Assembly: GCA_020025275.1 (NCBI GenBank)
Contig: JAHHSI010000019.1
Coordinates: 1-38,357 of the forward strand
Origin: Oscillospiraceae bacterium
GTDB lineage: Bacteria; Bacillota; Clostridia; Oscillospirales; Oscillospiraceae
Reading direction: 5' to 3'
Length of the DNA: 38,357 nucleotides
Of this stretch, positions 15,349 through 23,650 are shown in pieces. The stretch's first letter is position 1. Each line of letters begins with the position of its first letter. Made by a program: the position numbers and the translations under genes. The notes under the pieces are model-generated. The model was not told where the DNA came from, searched no databases, and saw nothing but the letters and a program-made list of their open reading frames with translations.

Positions 15349-16215
15349 ATGAAAAAACGATTGACCATGTGGGGGGCGGGACTACTCAGCCTCCTGCTGT
15401 GTGTCGGCTGTGGCAGCCAGACGCATGAAAAGCCGGAGAATACCGTGTCGGACGATCAGAAGATCGTCTATTCCAACTTGGTGGACCCTACTTCCCAGCA
15501 GGAGGTGGCGACACTTTTAAAAGGCCGTGGGGTCTCCGACGATCAGATTGACACGCTGCTCTCTTGGGCAGATGACTTCAATGCCCGTGTGACCTCCGCG
15601 CCGCTGAAGGAGGGCTTCCAGACCATGAAAAAGACAGGGGTGGATTACAGCGGTCTGCTTATCAAGAACAAGGAGGAGTCGGATGGATTTATTGATCCGG
15701 AGGCCAACTGCCGCCTGACGAGTTTTCTCCTGATGAAAGACCGGATCGAAACCAACGGGAAGACGGCAGCCGATGATACGATTTTGATGTTTGATGCAGA
15801 AGCCATCGACACCTATGAGCCGTTCCGTCTCAGCGAGGAGGAGCGGAGCAAGTTCCTCTCCTTTTTCGGCTGGGTGCCGGTTCAGGGTGCCCAGACGCTG
15901 GAAGAGCATACAGCCTGCATTCAAAAGGCTTGGGCCGAGCGAGAGGTGACCATCGGAGGCGAGGGAATCTCTCTGATCACGGTCTATCTCCACTCTCCCT
16001 TCGATCAGGTGCGCTTTGTGGGACACACGGGCGTACTGCTGGAGACGGAGGAAGGGTTGATGTTCGTTGAAAAATACGGCCCTCAGTTTCCGTTCCAGGC
16101 CACCAAGTTCCACAACCGGGACGAGCTGAAGCAGTATATACTGGATCGGCCGGATCTGTACGGAGACAAAACGGAAGTCGCACCGCTTGTTTTTGAAAAC
16201 GATCACCTGCTGTGA
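15349..16215 (+). CDS. Lipoprotein, possibly DUF4300 family
   Basis: A 288-residue lipoprotein. The signal peptide MKKRLTMWGAGLLSLLLCVGC gives lipobox C21. The mature domain starts YSNLVDPTSQQEVATLLKGRG and continues 'VSDDQIDTLLSWADDFN', which resembles DUF4300, a family of Gram-positive lipoproteins of unknown function; this match is from memory and tentative. It contains an HTGVLLE and EKYGPQFPFQATKF segment near the C-terminus that looks like a folded catalytic-type domain, but I cannot assign an active site. ATG 15349 is preferred over an upstream ATG at 15289 because GAGGAG lies just before it and the lipobox follows. It has its own promoter and a strong terminator, so it is a single-gene unit. 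Confidence 0.75.
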   Translation: MKKRLTMWGAGLLSLLLCVGCGSQTHEKPENTVSDDQKIVYSNLVDPTSQQEVATLLKGRGVSDDQIDTLLSWADDFNARVTSAPLKEGFQTMKKTGVDYSGLLIKNKEESDGFIDPEANCRLTSFLLMKDRIETNGKTAADDTILMFDAEAIDTYEPFRLSEEERSKFLSFFGWVPVQGAQTLEEHTACIQKAWAEREVTIGGEGISLITVYLHSPFDQVRFVGHTGVLLETEEGLMFVEKYGPQFPFQATKFHNRDELKQYILDRPDLYGDKTEVAPLVFENDHLL

Positions 16216-16223
16216 ATAAAGAG

Positions 16224-16261
16224 AAGAGGAGGTTGTCTCGATGAGACAACCTCCTCTTTTT
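16224..16261 (+). terminator. Strong rho-independent terminator
   Basis: A 16-bp perfect stem (16224-16239 with 16243-16258), a 3-base loop and a T run to 16261 end the lipoprotein transcript. It also lies at the end of the convergent thiD-tenA transcript. Confidence 0.9.
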
Positions 16262-16356
16262 GTCAGATCAGCTTGCGGCGAAAACGCCTGCAGATCTCTC
16301 GGGGCGGCGGGGAATGACGGTGTGTCCGCCGGCGGAACAGCAGAGTGCGGAACACA

Positions 16357-16737
16357 TCATTGATCCGCCGAATAGGCCATATCCCAGTATTGCAGCTCAT
16401 ACTGGCTGCACATCCAAAACAGATGGCAGTGCTTCTCTGTCTCCAGTGGAGTGATGTCATCACTCCACTGATCCACCATGTCCATCAGTTCTTGGTTTGT
16501 CTGGCGGTACTCGTCGCAGACGTATCCGGCAAACCACGGTCCGTATTCCGGATGCTGCAGGGCATGAGGATAACGCCTGACCATATGCTCGCCGATATAG
16601 GCATACGTCCACGAGCAGCTCAGCAGGGCCACCAGACCGGTGAGCAGGTTTCCTGTGTGCGCCTCGCAGAGCATATAGTGACTGTAGCTGCTGTTGCTGA
16701 TGTGAGGGACGTCCTCGATGGTCCCATATGCGTTAGA
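16357..16737 (-). pseudogene. tenA: 5'-truncated tenA (thiaminase II / TenA) remnant
   Basis: The reading frame open from just after a TGA at 16738-16740 encodes about 126 residues matching only the C-terminal half of TenA: a YGTIEDVPHIS segment, HYMLCEAHTGNLL, then LLSCSWTYAYIGEHMV and HPEYGPWFAGYVCDEYRQ. TenA is normally about 220 residues and its catalytic cysteine and helix pairs span both halves; the first 100 or so residues are absent. The next gene upstream, thiD, ends at 16795, leaving too little space for the missing part. The ATG at 16672-16674 has no ribosome binding site. I read this as a deletion remnant in the thiD operon; a translated short form is unlikely but not excluded. 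Confidence 0.75.
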
Positions 16738-16794
16738 TCATGCAGAAGTTGTCCGGCCGCCCGAAGCGAATCGTTGCGGACAGAGGGACGGAGT

Positions 16795-17598
16795 TTATCG
16801 TTCATCCCGAAACTGGCCGGAGAGGGCAAATGCGTGGTTCATGGGACCGCTGCCTTTTCCAAGATCCAGCATGGACTGCAAGGCACCGGAGATATAGCTT
16901 TTGGCCCGTTCCACCGACGTCTCCAGATCATAGCCCTTGGCAAGATTTGCGGCAATAGCGCTGGAGAGCGTGCAGCCGGTGCCGTGGGTGTTGGGGTTGT
17001 CGATCCGCTTGCCGTAGAACCATGCGGCAGTGCCGCTGCTGTAGAGCAGGTCGTTGGCGTCGTTGATGCTGTGCCCGCCTTTACAGAGGACGGCGCAGTG
17101 GTAGGTGTCGCTGATGGTCTTGGCGGCGGTGATCATGTCTTGCTCGTTGGTGATGGTACAGCCGGACAAGATCTCTGCCTCGGGAATGTTGGGGGTCAGA
17201 ATGGTGGACAGGGGGAGCAGTTCCTTTTTCAGGGTCTCTACGGCATCAGCAGAGATCAGACGGGCGCCGCTGGTGGCCACCATAACCGGATCGATCACGA
17301 TATTTTCTGGATGATAAAAGCGAAGTCGTTCTGCAATGGTGCGGATCAGGTCTACGGATGCGACCATGCCGATTTTGACTGCATCGGGGAAAATATCCTC
17401 AAAGACGGCGTCGATCTGCTGGGCCAAGAACAGAGGCGTGACCTCCTCGATGGCGCGCACACCGGTGGTGTTTTGTGCGGTGAGTGCCGTAATGGCGCTC
17501 ATGGCAAAAACGCCATTCATAGTCATTGTTTTCAAGTCGGCTTGGATCCCGGCGCCTCCGCTGCAATCGCTGCCAGCGATGGATAATGCTGTTTTCAT
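16795..17598 (-). CDS. thiD: Hydroxymethylpyrimidine / phosphomethylpyrimidine kinase ThiD
   Basis: A 267-residue ribokinase-fold enzyme that phosphorylates HMP and HMP-P in thiamine synthesis and salvage. Motifs: ALSIAGSDCSGGAGIQADLK at the N-terminus, VKIGMVAS, VIDPVMVATSGARL, LTPNIPEAEILSG, VLCKGGH and the anion-hole/catalytic NTHGTGCTLSSAIAA near residue 215. The C-terminal GPMNHAFAL matches family ends. AGGAGAACAACA precedes the ATG. The gene lies behind a TPP riboswitch with terminator (17725-17852), so expression is repressed when TPP is plentiful. A tenA remnant follows it. No thiE or thiM is present in the window, so it may act in salvage with genes elsewhere. Confidence 0.96.
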   Translation of the reverse strand: MKTALSIAGSDCSGGAGIQADLKTMTMNGVFAMSAITALTAQNTTGVRAIEEVTPLFLAQQIDAVFEDIFPDAVKIGMVASVDLIRTIAERLRFYHPENIVIDPVMVATSGARLISADAVETLKKELLPLSTILTPNIPEAEILSGCTITNEQDMITAAKTISDTYHCAVLCKGGHSINDANDLLYSSGTAAWFYGKRIDNPNTHGTGCTLSSAIAANLAKGYDLETSVERAKSYISGALQSMLDLGKGSGPMNHAFALSGQFRDER

Positions 17599-17670
17599 TG
17601 TTGTTCTCCTTTACTGTGCATTATTTTTGTTGAGCGACAGAAGGTGGTGCCCCCAATCTGCCGCTGGGAA

Positions 17671-17695
17671 GCGGTGCAGGCTTCGACTGCACCGC
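17671..17695 (-). other. Hairpin in the thiD leader
   Basis: A 9-bp perfect stem (17671-17679 with 17687-17695) and 7-base loop lie between the riboswitch terminator and thiD. No T tract follows on the minus strand. Role unknown; it could stabilise the leader or shape initiation. Confidence 0.45.
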
Positions 17696-17724
17696 CGCTT
17701 GCTGAAAGATCCCCTCCTCTTCAG

Positions 17725-17761
17725 AAAAAACGGGAGCTGCCTGATGTTAGGCAACTCCCGT
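17725..17761 (-). terminator. Riboswitch-controlled terminator of thiD
   Basis: On the minus strand, a 13-bp stem with one wobble (17749-17761 with 17730-17742 region) is followed by TTTTTT (17730-17725). Its 3' arm, AGCTCCCG (17731-17738), is perfectly complementary to CGGGAGCT just upstream of the riboswitch (17851-17858), giving a plausible antiterminator. Confidence 0.88.
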
Positions 17762-17770
17762 CCATACGCT

Positions 17771-17852
17771 CTTATGTGTATCCTTCCGTTGGCATTACCC
17801 AAATCAAGTTACCGGTCTAAGGTGTCACCTTACTCTCAGCCTGTACAACAAG
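17771..17852 (-). promoter_or_regulatory. TPP riboswitch (THI box)
   Basis: On the minus strand the conserved THI-box pieces appear in order: CAGGCTGAGAG (CTGAGA at 17839-17834), the ACACCTTAGACC arm, AACTTGATTTGGGTAATGCC (around 17809-17791) and CGGAAGGA. P1 can form between CTTGTTGTA (17852-17844) and TACACATAAG (17780-17771). TPP binding stabilises P1 and frees the terminator at 17725-17761, turning off thiD. Confidence 0.95.
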
Positions 17853-17879
17853 CTCCCGCTTTATAATAAATCTATGCTT

Positions 17880-17908
17880 ACTATAGGCTCTTTTTCGATT
17901 GTTGTCAA
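17880..17908 (-). promoter_or_regulatory. Promoter of the thiD riboswitch transcript
   Basis: On the minus strand, consensus TTGACA (17908-17903) and TATAGT (17885-17880) are separated by exactly 17 bases and lie just upstream of the riboswitch. Confidence 0.85.
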
Positions 17909-18095
17909 CATAGGGTTTATCCAAAGAGAGGGCAGGGACGGTCAGCAAGATAAAAAGGGAAGGCGGCAGACCGGAGCGGCCGGTTGTACCGGATATTTCC
18001 GGAAAACTGTTGACAGAAGAAACCAAGGAGCGGGAAAAGCGGCCCATGAACCTGCGAAAATTTTAACAAAAAGACAGTTTTGTGTCGATTTATTA

Positions 18096-18124
18096 TTGCA
18101 GAAAGCGAAATAGAGGAGTACAAT
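18096..18124 (+). promoter_or_regulatory. Promoter of the pyruvate:ferredoxin oxidoreductase gene
   Basis: TTGCAG (18096-18101) and TACAAT (18119-18124) are 17 bases apart. The leader of about 100 bases is AT-rich and ends in AGGAGGA (18214-18220). The stretch 17909-18095 between the two divergent promoters shows no gene. Confidence 0.65.
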
Positions 18125-18228
18125 CTATAAGGGGATTTTATTAAGAGAATAAAAATATCTCTTTATAGAGTTACCCCCGAAAGACACAATTGGTAGTACA
18201 TAGAACCACCCATAGGAGGAACAATTTT

Positions 18229-21200
18229 ATGGCAAACAAAAAAGTGTTCAAAACCATGGACGGTAATGAAGCTGCGGCTTATGTATCGTATGCCTTTACA
18301 GAAGTTGCAACCATTTACCCCATCACCCCTTCCAGCCCCATGGCGGACCACGTAGATGAGTGGGCCGCAAACGGCAAGAAGAACCTGTTCGGTCAGCCGG
18401 TCAAACTGGTTGAAATGCAGGCCGAGTCCGGTGCAGCCGGTGCCATGCACGGCTCTTTGGAGACCGGATCTCTCACCAGCACCTACACGGCATCGCAGGG
18501 CCTGATGCTGATGATCCCCCCCATGTATCGTATTGCCGGTTCTCAGCTGCCCGGCGTGATGCACGTGTCGGCTCGTACCGTAGCCACCCATGCGCTGTCC
18601 ATCTTCGGCGATCACTCCGACGTCATGGCATGTCGCCAGACCGGCTGGGCACAGCTGGCCTCGTCCAGCGTGCAGGAAGCCATGGATCTGGCGGCCGTGG
18701 CGCACCTGTCGGCCATCAAGGGCTCCATTCCTTTCCAGCACTTCTTTGACGGCTTCCGGACCTCCCACGAGATCCAGAAGGTGGAGGTCCTGGACTATGA
18801 GGATCTGGGCAAGATGCTGGACTGGGACGCCGTGCAGAAGTTCAAGGATCATGCCCTGAGCACGGAGCATCCCACCATCCGCCACACCCTGCAGAATCCG
18901 GACACGTTTTTCCAGTCCCGTGAGGCCTGCAACAACGTCTACAGCGATCTGCCCCAGATCGTGGAGCAGTACATGGCCGAGATCAACAAGGTCACCGGTC
19001 GGGATTACCAGCTGTTCAATTATCATGGTGCCCCCGACGCAGAGCGTGTGGTGGTGGCTATGGGCAGTGTGTGCGAGACGCTGACTGAAGTGGTGGATTA
19101 TCTGGTGGAGCGTGGCGAGAAGGTGGGCTTCATTCAGGTGCACCTGTACCGGCCCTTCTCCATGGAGCGTCTGCTGGCCAAGATCCCGGCAAGCTGCAAG
19201 TGCCTGTCTGTGCTCGATCGCACCAAGGAGCCCGGTGCCCCCGGCGAGCCTTTGTATCTGGACGTCTGCAACGCCCTGTGGGAAGGCAAGCGCACCGACA
19301 TCGAGGTGCTGGCCGGCCGTTATGGTCTGGGCTCCAAGGATACCACACCTGCGCAGATGAAGGCGGTCTTTGACAACATGGCCGGGGAGAAGAAGAACCA
19401 CTTCACCGTGGGTATCAACGATGACGTGACCCATCTGTCCCTGCCGGTTGGCGAGAATATCGTTACGGCCGGTAAGTCCATCATCTCCTGCAAGTTCTGG
19501 GGTCTGGGCTCCGACGGTACGGTGGGCGCCAACAAGAACTCCATCAAGATCATCGGTGACAACACCGATCAGTATGCACAGGCTTACTTTGAATATGACT
19601 CCAAGAAGTCCGGCGGCGTGACCAAGTCCCACCTGCGTTTCGGCCATGAGCCCATTCACAGCTCTTACTATGTCACCATGGCCGACTTTGTGGCCTGCCA
19701 CAAGCAGTCCTACATCAAGGACTTTGACATCGTCTCCGAGATCAAGCCCGGCGGCACCTTCCTTCTGAATACGAACTGGAAGGGCGCAGAGCTGGAGGAG
19801 CACCTGCCCAACAAGGTCAAGCGGACCATTGCACAGCGCGGCATTCACTTCTACACCATCGATGCAACGGAGATCGCTGCGGAGCTGGGTCTGGGTAACC
19901 GCACCAACACCGTGCTGCAGGCGGCCTTCTTCAACCTGTCCGGCATCCTGCCCATCGACGAGGCCGTGGAGTACATGAAGGGCGCTATTGTCAAGTCCTA
20001 TTCCAAGAAGGGTCAGAAGATCGTGGATATGAACTGCGCCGCCGTGGATCAGGGCGTGAACGCTGCGGTGAAAATCGACGTGCCTGAGGCATGGAAGACG
20101 CTGCCCGACGAGGAGCGCGTTGTGGACATGAGCCTGCCCCACTACATCCGTGAGATCCAGGTCCCCGTCAACAATCAGGCGGGTGATACGCTGCCGGTCA
20201 GCGTGTTTATGCCCTATGCTGACGGTGTGCATCCCGTGGAGACGTCCAAGTATGAAAAGCGGGGCATTGCCGTGAATGTTCCCCAGTGGATCCCGGAGAA
20301 CTGCATTGGCTGCAACAAGTGTGCCTTGGTCTGCCCCCACGCCGTGATCCGGCCCTTCCTGCTCAACGAGGAGGAAGAGGCTGTGAAGCCTGTATCCTTT
20401 ACAACGAAGAAGGCCAACGGCAAAGCGGCCGGACTGACCTTCCGTATGCAGATCAGTCCTCTGGACTGCCTGGGCTGTGGCTCCTGCGCAAATGTCTGCC
20501 CGGCCAAAAACAAGGCGCTGGTCATGGAGCCTCTGGAGAGCCAGATGGGCGAGCAGGAGAACTGGAACTATGCCCTGTCCCTGTCCAAGAAGGAGAACCC
20601 TGTGGACAAGTTTACCATCCGTGGTTCTCAGTATGAGCGTCCGCTGTACGAGTTCAGCGGTGCCTGCGCCGGCTGCGGTGAGGCGCCCTATATGAAGCTT
20701 ATGAGCCAGCTGTTCGGTGACCGGATGTATGTGGCAGCGGCTACCGGCTGTGCGTACGTGGTGGGATCCTCCACACCGGCGTTCCCCTATGCAACCAATG
20801 AAAAGGGCCACGGTCCTGCGTCTTCCAACTCCCTGTTTGAGAACAATGCGGAGTACAGCCTGGGTATGTGCCTGTCCATCGAGCAGATGCGCCGCCAGAT
20901 GGTGACCCATGCGCAGGAGCTGGTGGCGTCCACCGAGGATGCAGCATTGAAGACGGCCGTGGAGGCATGGCTGGCTGAGGGTGACATCGGCGATAAGACC
21001 CGCACCCTGTCGGAGGCTGTAGTGGAGGCACTGGACGCTTCTGCAGACCACTCTGAGGCAGCTGCATTCATGCGCGCTAACAAGGATGTCCTGCCCAAGA
21101 AGAGCATCTGGATGTACGGCGGTGACGGCTGGGCCTATGATATTGGCTTTGGTGGTCTGGATCACATTCTGGCCTCTGGTGCCGACGTGAATATTCTGGT

Positions 21201-21747
21201 CGTGGATACCGAGGTGTACTCCAACACCGGCGGACAGGCGTCCAAGGCCACCCAGATCGGTGCCGTGGCGCAGTTTGCCAACGGCGGTAAGGCAACCACC
21301 AAGAAGGATCTGGGCGCCATCGCCATGACCTATGGCAACGTGTACGTGGCACAGGTGGCCATGGGTGCCAATGAGCAGCACCTGATCACCGCACTGAAGG
21401 AAGCAGAAGCCCACAAGGGTCCCTCTCTGATCATCGCCTATGCACCCTGCATCAACCACGGTCTGACCTGCGGTATGAACAAGGTGATGGACGAGGAGAA
21501 GAAGGCCAGCGAGTGCGGTTACTGGCCGCTGTGGCGCTATGTGCCCGAGCGTAAGGAGCAGGGCGAGAACCCCTTCATCCTGACCAGCAAGGAGCCCAAC
21601 GGCAAGCTGCTGGAGTTCATGATGGGCGAGACCCGCTTTGCCTCCCTGACCCGCACCTTCCCTGAGACGGCTAAGGAGCTGTTTGCCCAGGCGGAAGTCG
21701 AGTGCGCCAATCGCTACAATAAGTATAAGAAACTGGCGGAGAACTAA
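18229..21747 (+). CDS. nifJ: Pyruvate:ferredoxin (flavodoxin) oxidoreductase, single chain
   Basis: A 1172-residue homodimeric-type PFOR, the usual full length. It oxidises pyruvate with CoA to acetyl-CoA and CO2, reducing ferredoxin, and is central to anaerobic energy metabolism. Near the N-terminus, YPITPSSPMAD is the domain I signature. The two-cluster ferredoxin domain has CIGCNKCALVCP (from 692) and CLGCGSCANVCP (from 747). The third cluster near TPP uses CAGCGEAP (C813, C816), C840 in ATGCAYVVG and a later cysteine. The TPP/Mg motif is GDGWAYDIGFGG (965) to VYSNTGGQ. ATG 18229 has AGGAGGA 8 bases upstream. Third-position codon use is strongly C/G-biased, suggesting high expression. It is monocistronic and sits beside the TPP-regulated thiD, whose pathway makes its cofactor. 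Confidence 0.97.
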   Translation: MANKKVFKTMDGNEAAAYVSYAFTEVATIYPITPSSPMADHVDEWAANGKKNLFGQPVKLVEMQAESGAAGAMHGSLETGSLTSTYTASQGLMLMIPPMYRIAGSQLPGVMHVSARTVATHALSIFGDHSDVMACRQTGWAQLASSSVQEAMDLAAVAHLSAIKGSIPFQHFFDGFRTSHEIQKVEVLDYEDLGKMLDWDAVQKFKDHALSTEHPTIRHTLQNPDTFFQSREACNNVYSDLPQIVEQYMAEINKVTGRDYQLFNYHGAPDAERVVVAMGSVCETLTEVVDYLVERGEKVGFIQVHLYRPFSMERLLAKIPASCKCLSVLDRTKEPGAPGEPLYLDVCNALWEGKRTDIEVLAGRYGLGSKDTTPAQMKAVFDNMAGEKKNHFTVGINDDVTHLSLPVGENIVTAGKSIISCKFWGLGSDGTVGANKNSIKIIGDNTDQYAQAYFEYDSKKSGGVTKSHLRFGHEPIHSSYYVTMADFVACHKQSYIKDFDIVSEIKPGGTFLLNTNWKGAELEEHLPNKVKRTIAQRGIHFYTIDATEIAAELGLGNRTNTVLQAAFFNLSGILPIDEAVEYMKGAIVKSYSKKGQKIVDMNCAAVDQGVNAAVKIDVPEAWKTLPDEERVVDMSLPHYIREIQVPVNNQAGDTLPVSVFMPYADGVHPVETSKYEKRGIAVNVPQWIPENCIGCNKCALVCPHAVIRPFLLNEEEEAVKPVSFTTKKANGKAAGLTFRMQISPLDCLGCGSCANVCPAKNKALVMEPLESQMGEQENWNYALSLSKKENPVDKFTIRGSQYERPLYEFSGACAGCGEAPYMKLMSQLFGDRMYVAAATGCAYVVGSSTPAFPYATNEKGHGPASSNSLFENNAEYSLGMCLSIEQMRRQMVTHAQELVASTEDAALKTAVEAWLAEGDIGDKTRTLSEAVVEALDASADHSEAAAFMRANKDVLPKKSIWMYGGDGWAYDIGFGGLDHILASGADVNILVVDTEVYSNTGGQASKATQIGAVAQFANGGKATTKKDLGAIAMTYGNVYVAQVAMGANEQHLITALKEAEAHKGPSLIIAYAPCINHGLTCGMNKVMDEEKKASECGYWPLWRYVPERKEQGENPFILTSKEPNGKLLEFMMGETRFASLTRTFPETAKELFAQAEVECANRYNKYKKLAEN

Positions 21748-21822
21748 GTGCTGCCAGGTGGTGTCAACCATAGGCGCTTGTCGGACCTGCGGTAAGCAGA
21801 TCTGGTAAAATGAAGCATAGAC

Positions 21823-21860
21823 GACCCCCTTGTGTAGGTGAATAACGACACAAGGGGGTC
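21823..21860 (+). terminator. 13-bp perfect inverted repeat after nifJ
   Basis: GACCCCCTTGTGT (21823-21835) pairs perfectly with 21848-21860 around a 12-base loop. It is the only hairpin after nifJ but lacks a following T run, so it is either a T-less terminator or a mobile-element end. Confidence 0.5.
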
Positions 21861-22121
21861 ACTCTATCCAGTGGTTTTTGAAGTCGAACTGATTCGGCAA
21901 ATCGAGCGCAAGGCGCTTGGCCGCTGCGATCCGTGTGCGCCCTGTACTATGCTTGTGGGGGGCTTTCCGCGGCGCAGCGTCGGTGACAAACGAAGGCAAA
22001 GAACGGTAGTGAGACTCAGTTTGTTGGATTCTCGAAAGATGTGGGGACTGTCTCACAAAATGGGATCACCTTGGTAAAAAGTTTTTGGCAACAAAGTACT
22101 ATGTAAGATGGAGGCGATAGT
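21861..22121. other. Intergenic region without a convincing gene
   Basis: Open frames exist on both strands but none has a ribosome binding site or a recognisable family. The stretch may be a degenerate repeat or gene remnant. A weak TACTAT at 22097-22102 could be the -10 of the gene at 22122. Confidence 0.4.
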
Positions 22122-23237
22122 ATGACGAAGATCCAATGTCCGCACTGCGGCAGCCCTGTTATGGTACGAGGGAACCAATGGGAGTGTGGCTGGTGCGGCG
22201 ATTTTGGGACGCTCTCTTCACTACCCGGGTCGGAGAGAGCGAAGCTCTGTCCGCAGGTCGATGCTGCGGAAAGTGACGTGCTCGAGCCACTGGAGCAAGG
22301 GGTTCATTCGATTCTGACGGGGATACAAGAACACTTCGGGGAAGGGGACAGTGAGAACCGCATGGCCGCACAGCTGGCCATCTATGGGATGTCCCACGCA
22401 CTGCTTCCCACAAAGAATCAAACCAGCAGTAATCTACAACTGCTTCAGATGTTTTTTAAACGCTATTCTTTCGGTACAGCGGCCGAAGTGATGGCTGCTT
22501 CGCATAGTGGAACAGCGGCCTTTCAAGACCAGTTCTTACTGACGAAAGAACAGCTTGGCTCTTTCTGGAAAGGGCTTCTGCCGGAGCTTCCCCGCGAGGA
22601 ATCATACAAGGCGTGGCCCGACTGGCTTTTTGAGATGGTGGATGGCCTGAGCCGGGTGGAGAGTGTTTTCTCCGGAGAAGATAGTTCTGTCCTGTTTGAT
22701 GCATACCAAGAGGCGCTGGAGGCGCATGGGAGGATCGATCAAGTCCGCCATCCGGACCGTGCGGCGTTGGAGGATGCCGTCCGCCGATGGGATTTTTCGC
22801 AAAATGAGTGGATCTGTCGGGATTTGCTGATTGCTGCCTTTCCCAAAGCGGTCAAGCGTTGGACAGCGGATGAACTTTTGAATATGGACACCATGGATCT
22901 TTTGATACAAACCGGCGAACAAGATCCGGATACCGCCGTGCAGATGATGGAATTGCTATTGGACACCGCAGAAGACCATTTGCAGGAACCGGAGGCCGCT
23001 GAGCAGCTGTTGGGAAATGATCTGTATGATCTCTGCCAAGACCAGGGGGTTCAGCCCAAAATTTTAGAACAGCTCAAAAAGGATGACTCTCTGGCCCAAC
23101 ATCTCTTTCAAAGTGCCTACGTGGGGGAGCTGCAGGAAGGACTTCTGGAAGCGTGTGATTGGTTTGATGAGCGTGCGCTCAAGGAACAGCTTCAGGATCT
23201 TTTAGACCAGAACCCCTATTTTGAGGGCTTTGAATGA
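22122..23237 (+). CDS. Hypothetical protein with N-terminal zinc ribbon
   Basis: A 371-residue protein of unknown function. C6-x2-C9 and C22-x2-C25 (IQCPHCGSP and WECGWCGDFG) form a rubredoxin-like zinc ribbon. The remaining part (about 45-371) is highly acidic and almost entirely helical, with repeated 'LLE..L...' patterns such as MELLLDTAEDHLQEPEAAEQ, suggesting a helical-repeat or scaffold fold. There is no membrane segment or signal peptide, so it is cytoplasmic. Ribosome binding site GGAGG (22110-22114) lies 7 bases upstream. It stands alone with a terminator at 23338-23368. I recognise no catalytic motif. Zinc-ribbon plus long helical region is seen in many Clostridia hypothetical proteins of unknown role. 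Confidence 0.7.
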   Translation: MTKIQCPHCGSPVMVRGNQWECGWCGDFGTLSSLPGSERAKLCPQVDAAESDVLEPLEQGVHSILTGIQEHFGEGDSENRMAAQLAIYGMSHALLPTKNQTSSNLQLLQMFFKRYSFGTAAEVMAASHSGTAAFQDQFLLTKEQLGSFWKGLLPELPREESYKAWPDWLFEMVDGLSRVESVFSGEDSSVLFDAYQEALEAHGRIDQVRHPDRAALEDAVRRWDFSQNEWICRDLLIAAFPKAVKRWTADELLNMDTMDLLIQTGEQDPDTAVQMMELLLDTAEDHLQEPEAAEQLLGNDLYDLCQDQGVQPKILEQLKKDDSLAQHLFQSAYVGELQEGLLEACDWFDERALKEQLQDLLDQNPYFEGFE

Positions 23238-23337
23238 ATGGAAACTGCGTTATACGATGCGCTGCTGTGCATTGGTCGACGCACAATAGAAGCACATGAA
23301 ATGCGGAACCAAAAGCTCCACCATATGCAAACATCAA

Positions 23338-23368
23338 TAAAACCCTGTCTTATGGACAGGGTTTTTAT
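23338..23368 (+). terminator. Rho-independent terminator
   Basis: A stem of about 11 bp (23339-23349 with 23355-23365) and a 5-base loop end in a T run. It closes the zinc-ribbon gene and could also stop the convergent DeoR transcript, as the minus strand gives TTTT after the stem. Confidence 0.85.
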
Positions 23369-23650
23369 TTATTTTCTTGATGGTCGGTTGTACCGGAAAT
23401 AAAACACGGTTTCCCAATCGCAGCACAATTTGACTTGCGAGGGAAACGAACCGATCCGGAGGATGGTGCTGTACGCTGCATGATCGAGCCGTCCTGTTCT
23501 TCCGAGTAGGGGCGTTATCGGTGGTCGATGGCCGCAATTCATACGGGGGCAGGTGCGCCCATATTTTCGGTGAAAATAGGATTTCAGCGCATGGCAGGGA
23601 CAAATCACATCATCGCAGGGGCCTGCGGGAAGAGCTCCGCCGGCGGGTAC
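23369..23650. other. Intergenic region without a supported gene
   Basis: Overlapping minus-strand frames of 79 and 89 codons cover this stretch, but neither has a ribosome binding site and the compositions look non-coding. It may be a dispersed intergenic repeat; I cannot test this within one window. Confidence 0.4.

Noticed and set aside
16345..17586. A 413-codon plus-strand frame opposite thiD and tenA
   Set aside because: thiD has complete motifs, a ribosome binding site and a riboswitch on the other strand. The plus frame is valine/glycine-rich without family resemblance.
18163..21771. A 1202-codon open frame antisense to nifJ
   Set aside because: It is a shadow produced by the GC-rich codon use of the pyruvate:ferredoxin oxidoreductase. 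The translation is histidine/leucine-rich, matches no family and has no ribosome binding site.
17981..23397. A shared 13-mer (CGGTTGTACCGGA) at 17981-17993 and 23385-23397
   Set aside because: Several 13-mer matches are expected by chance in a window this long and the flanks do not agree, so it is not evidence of a repeat family.
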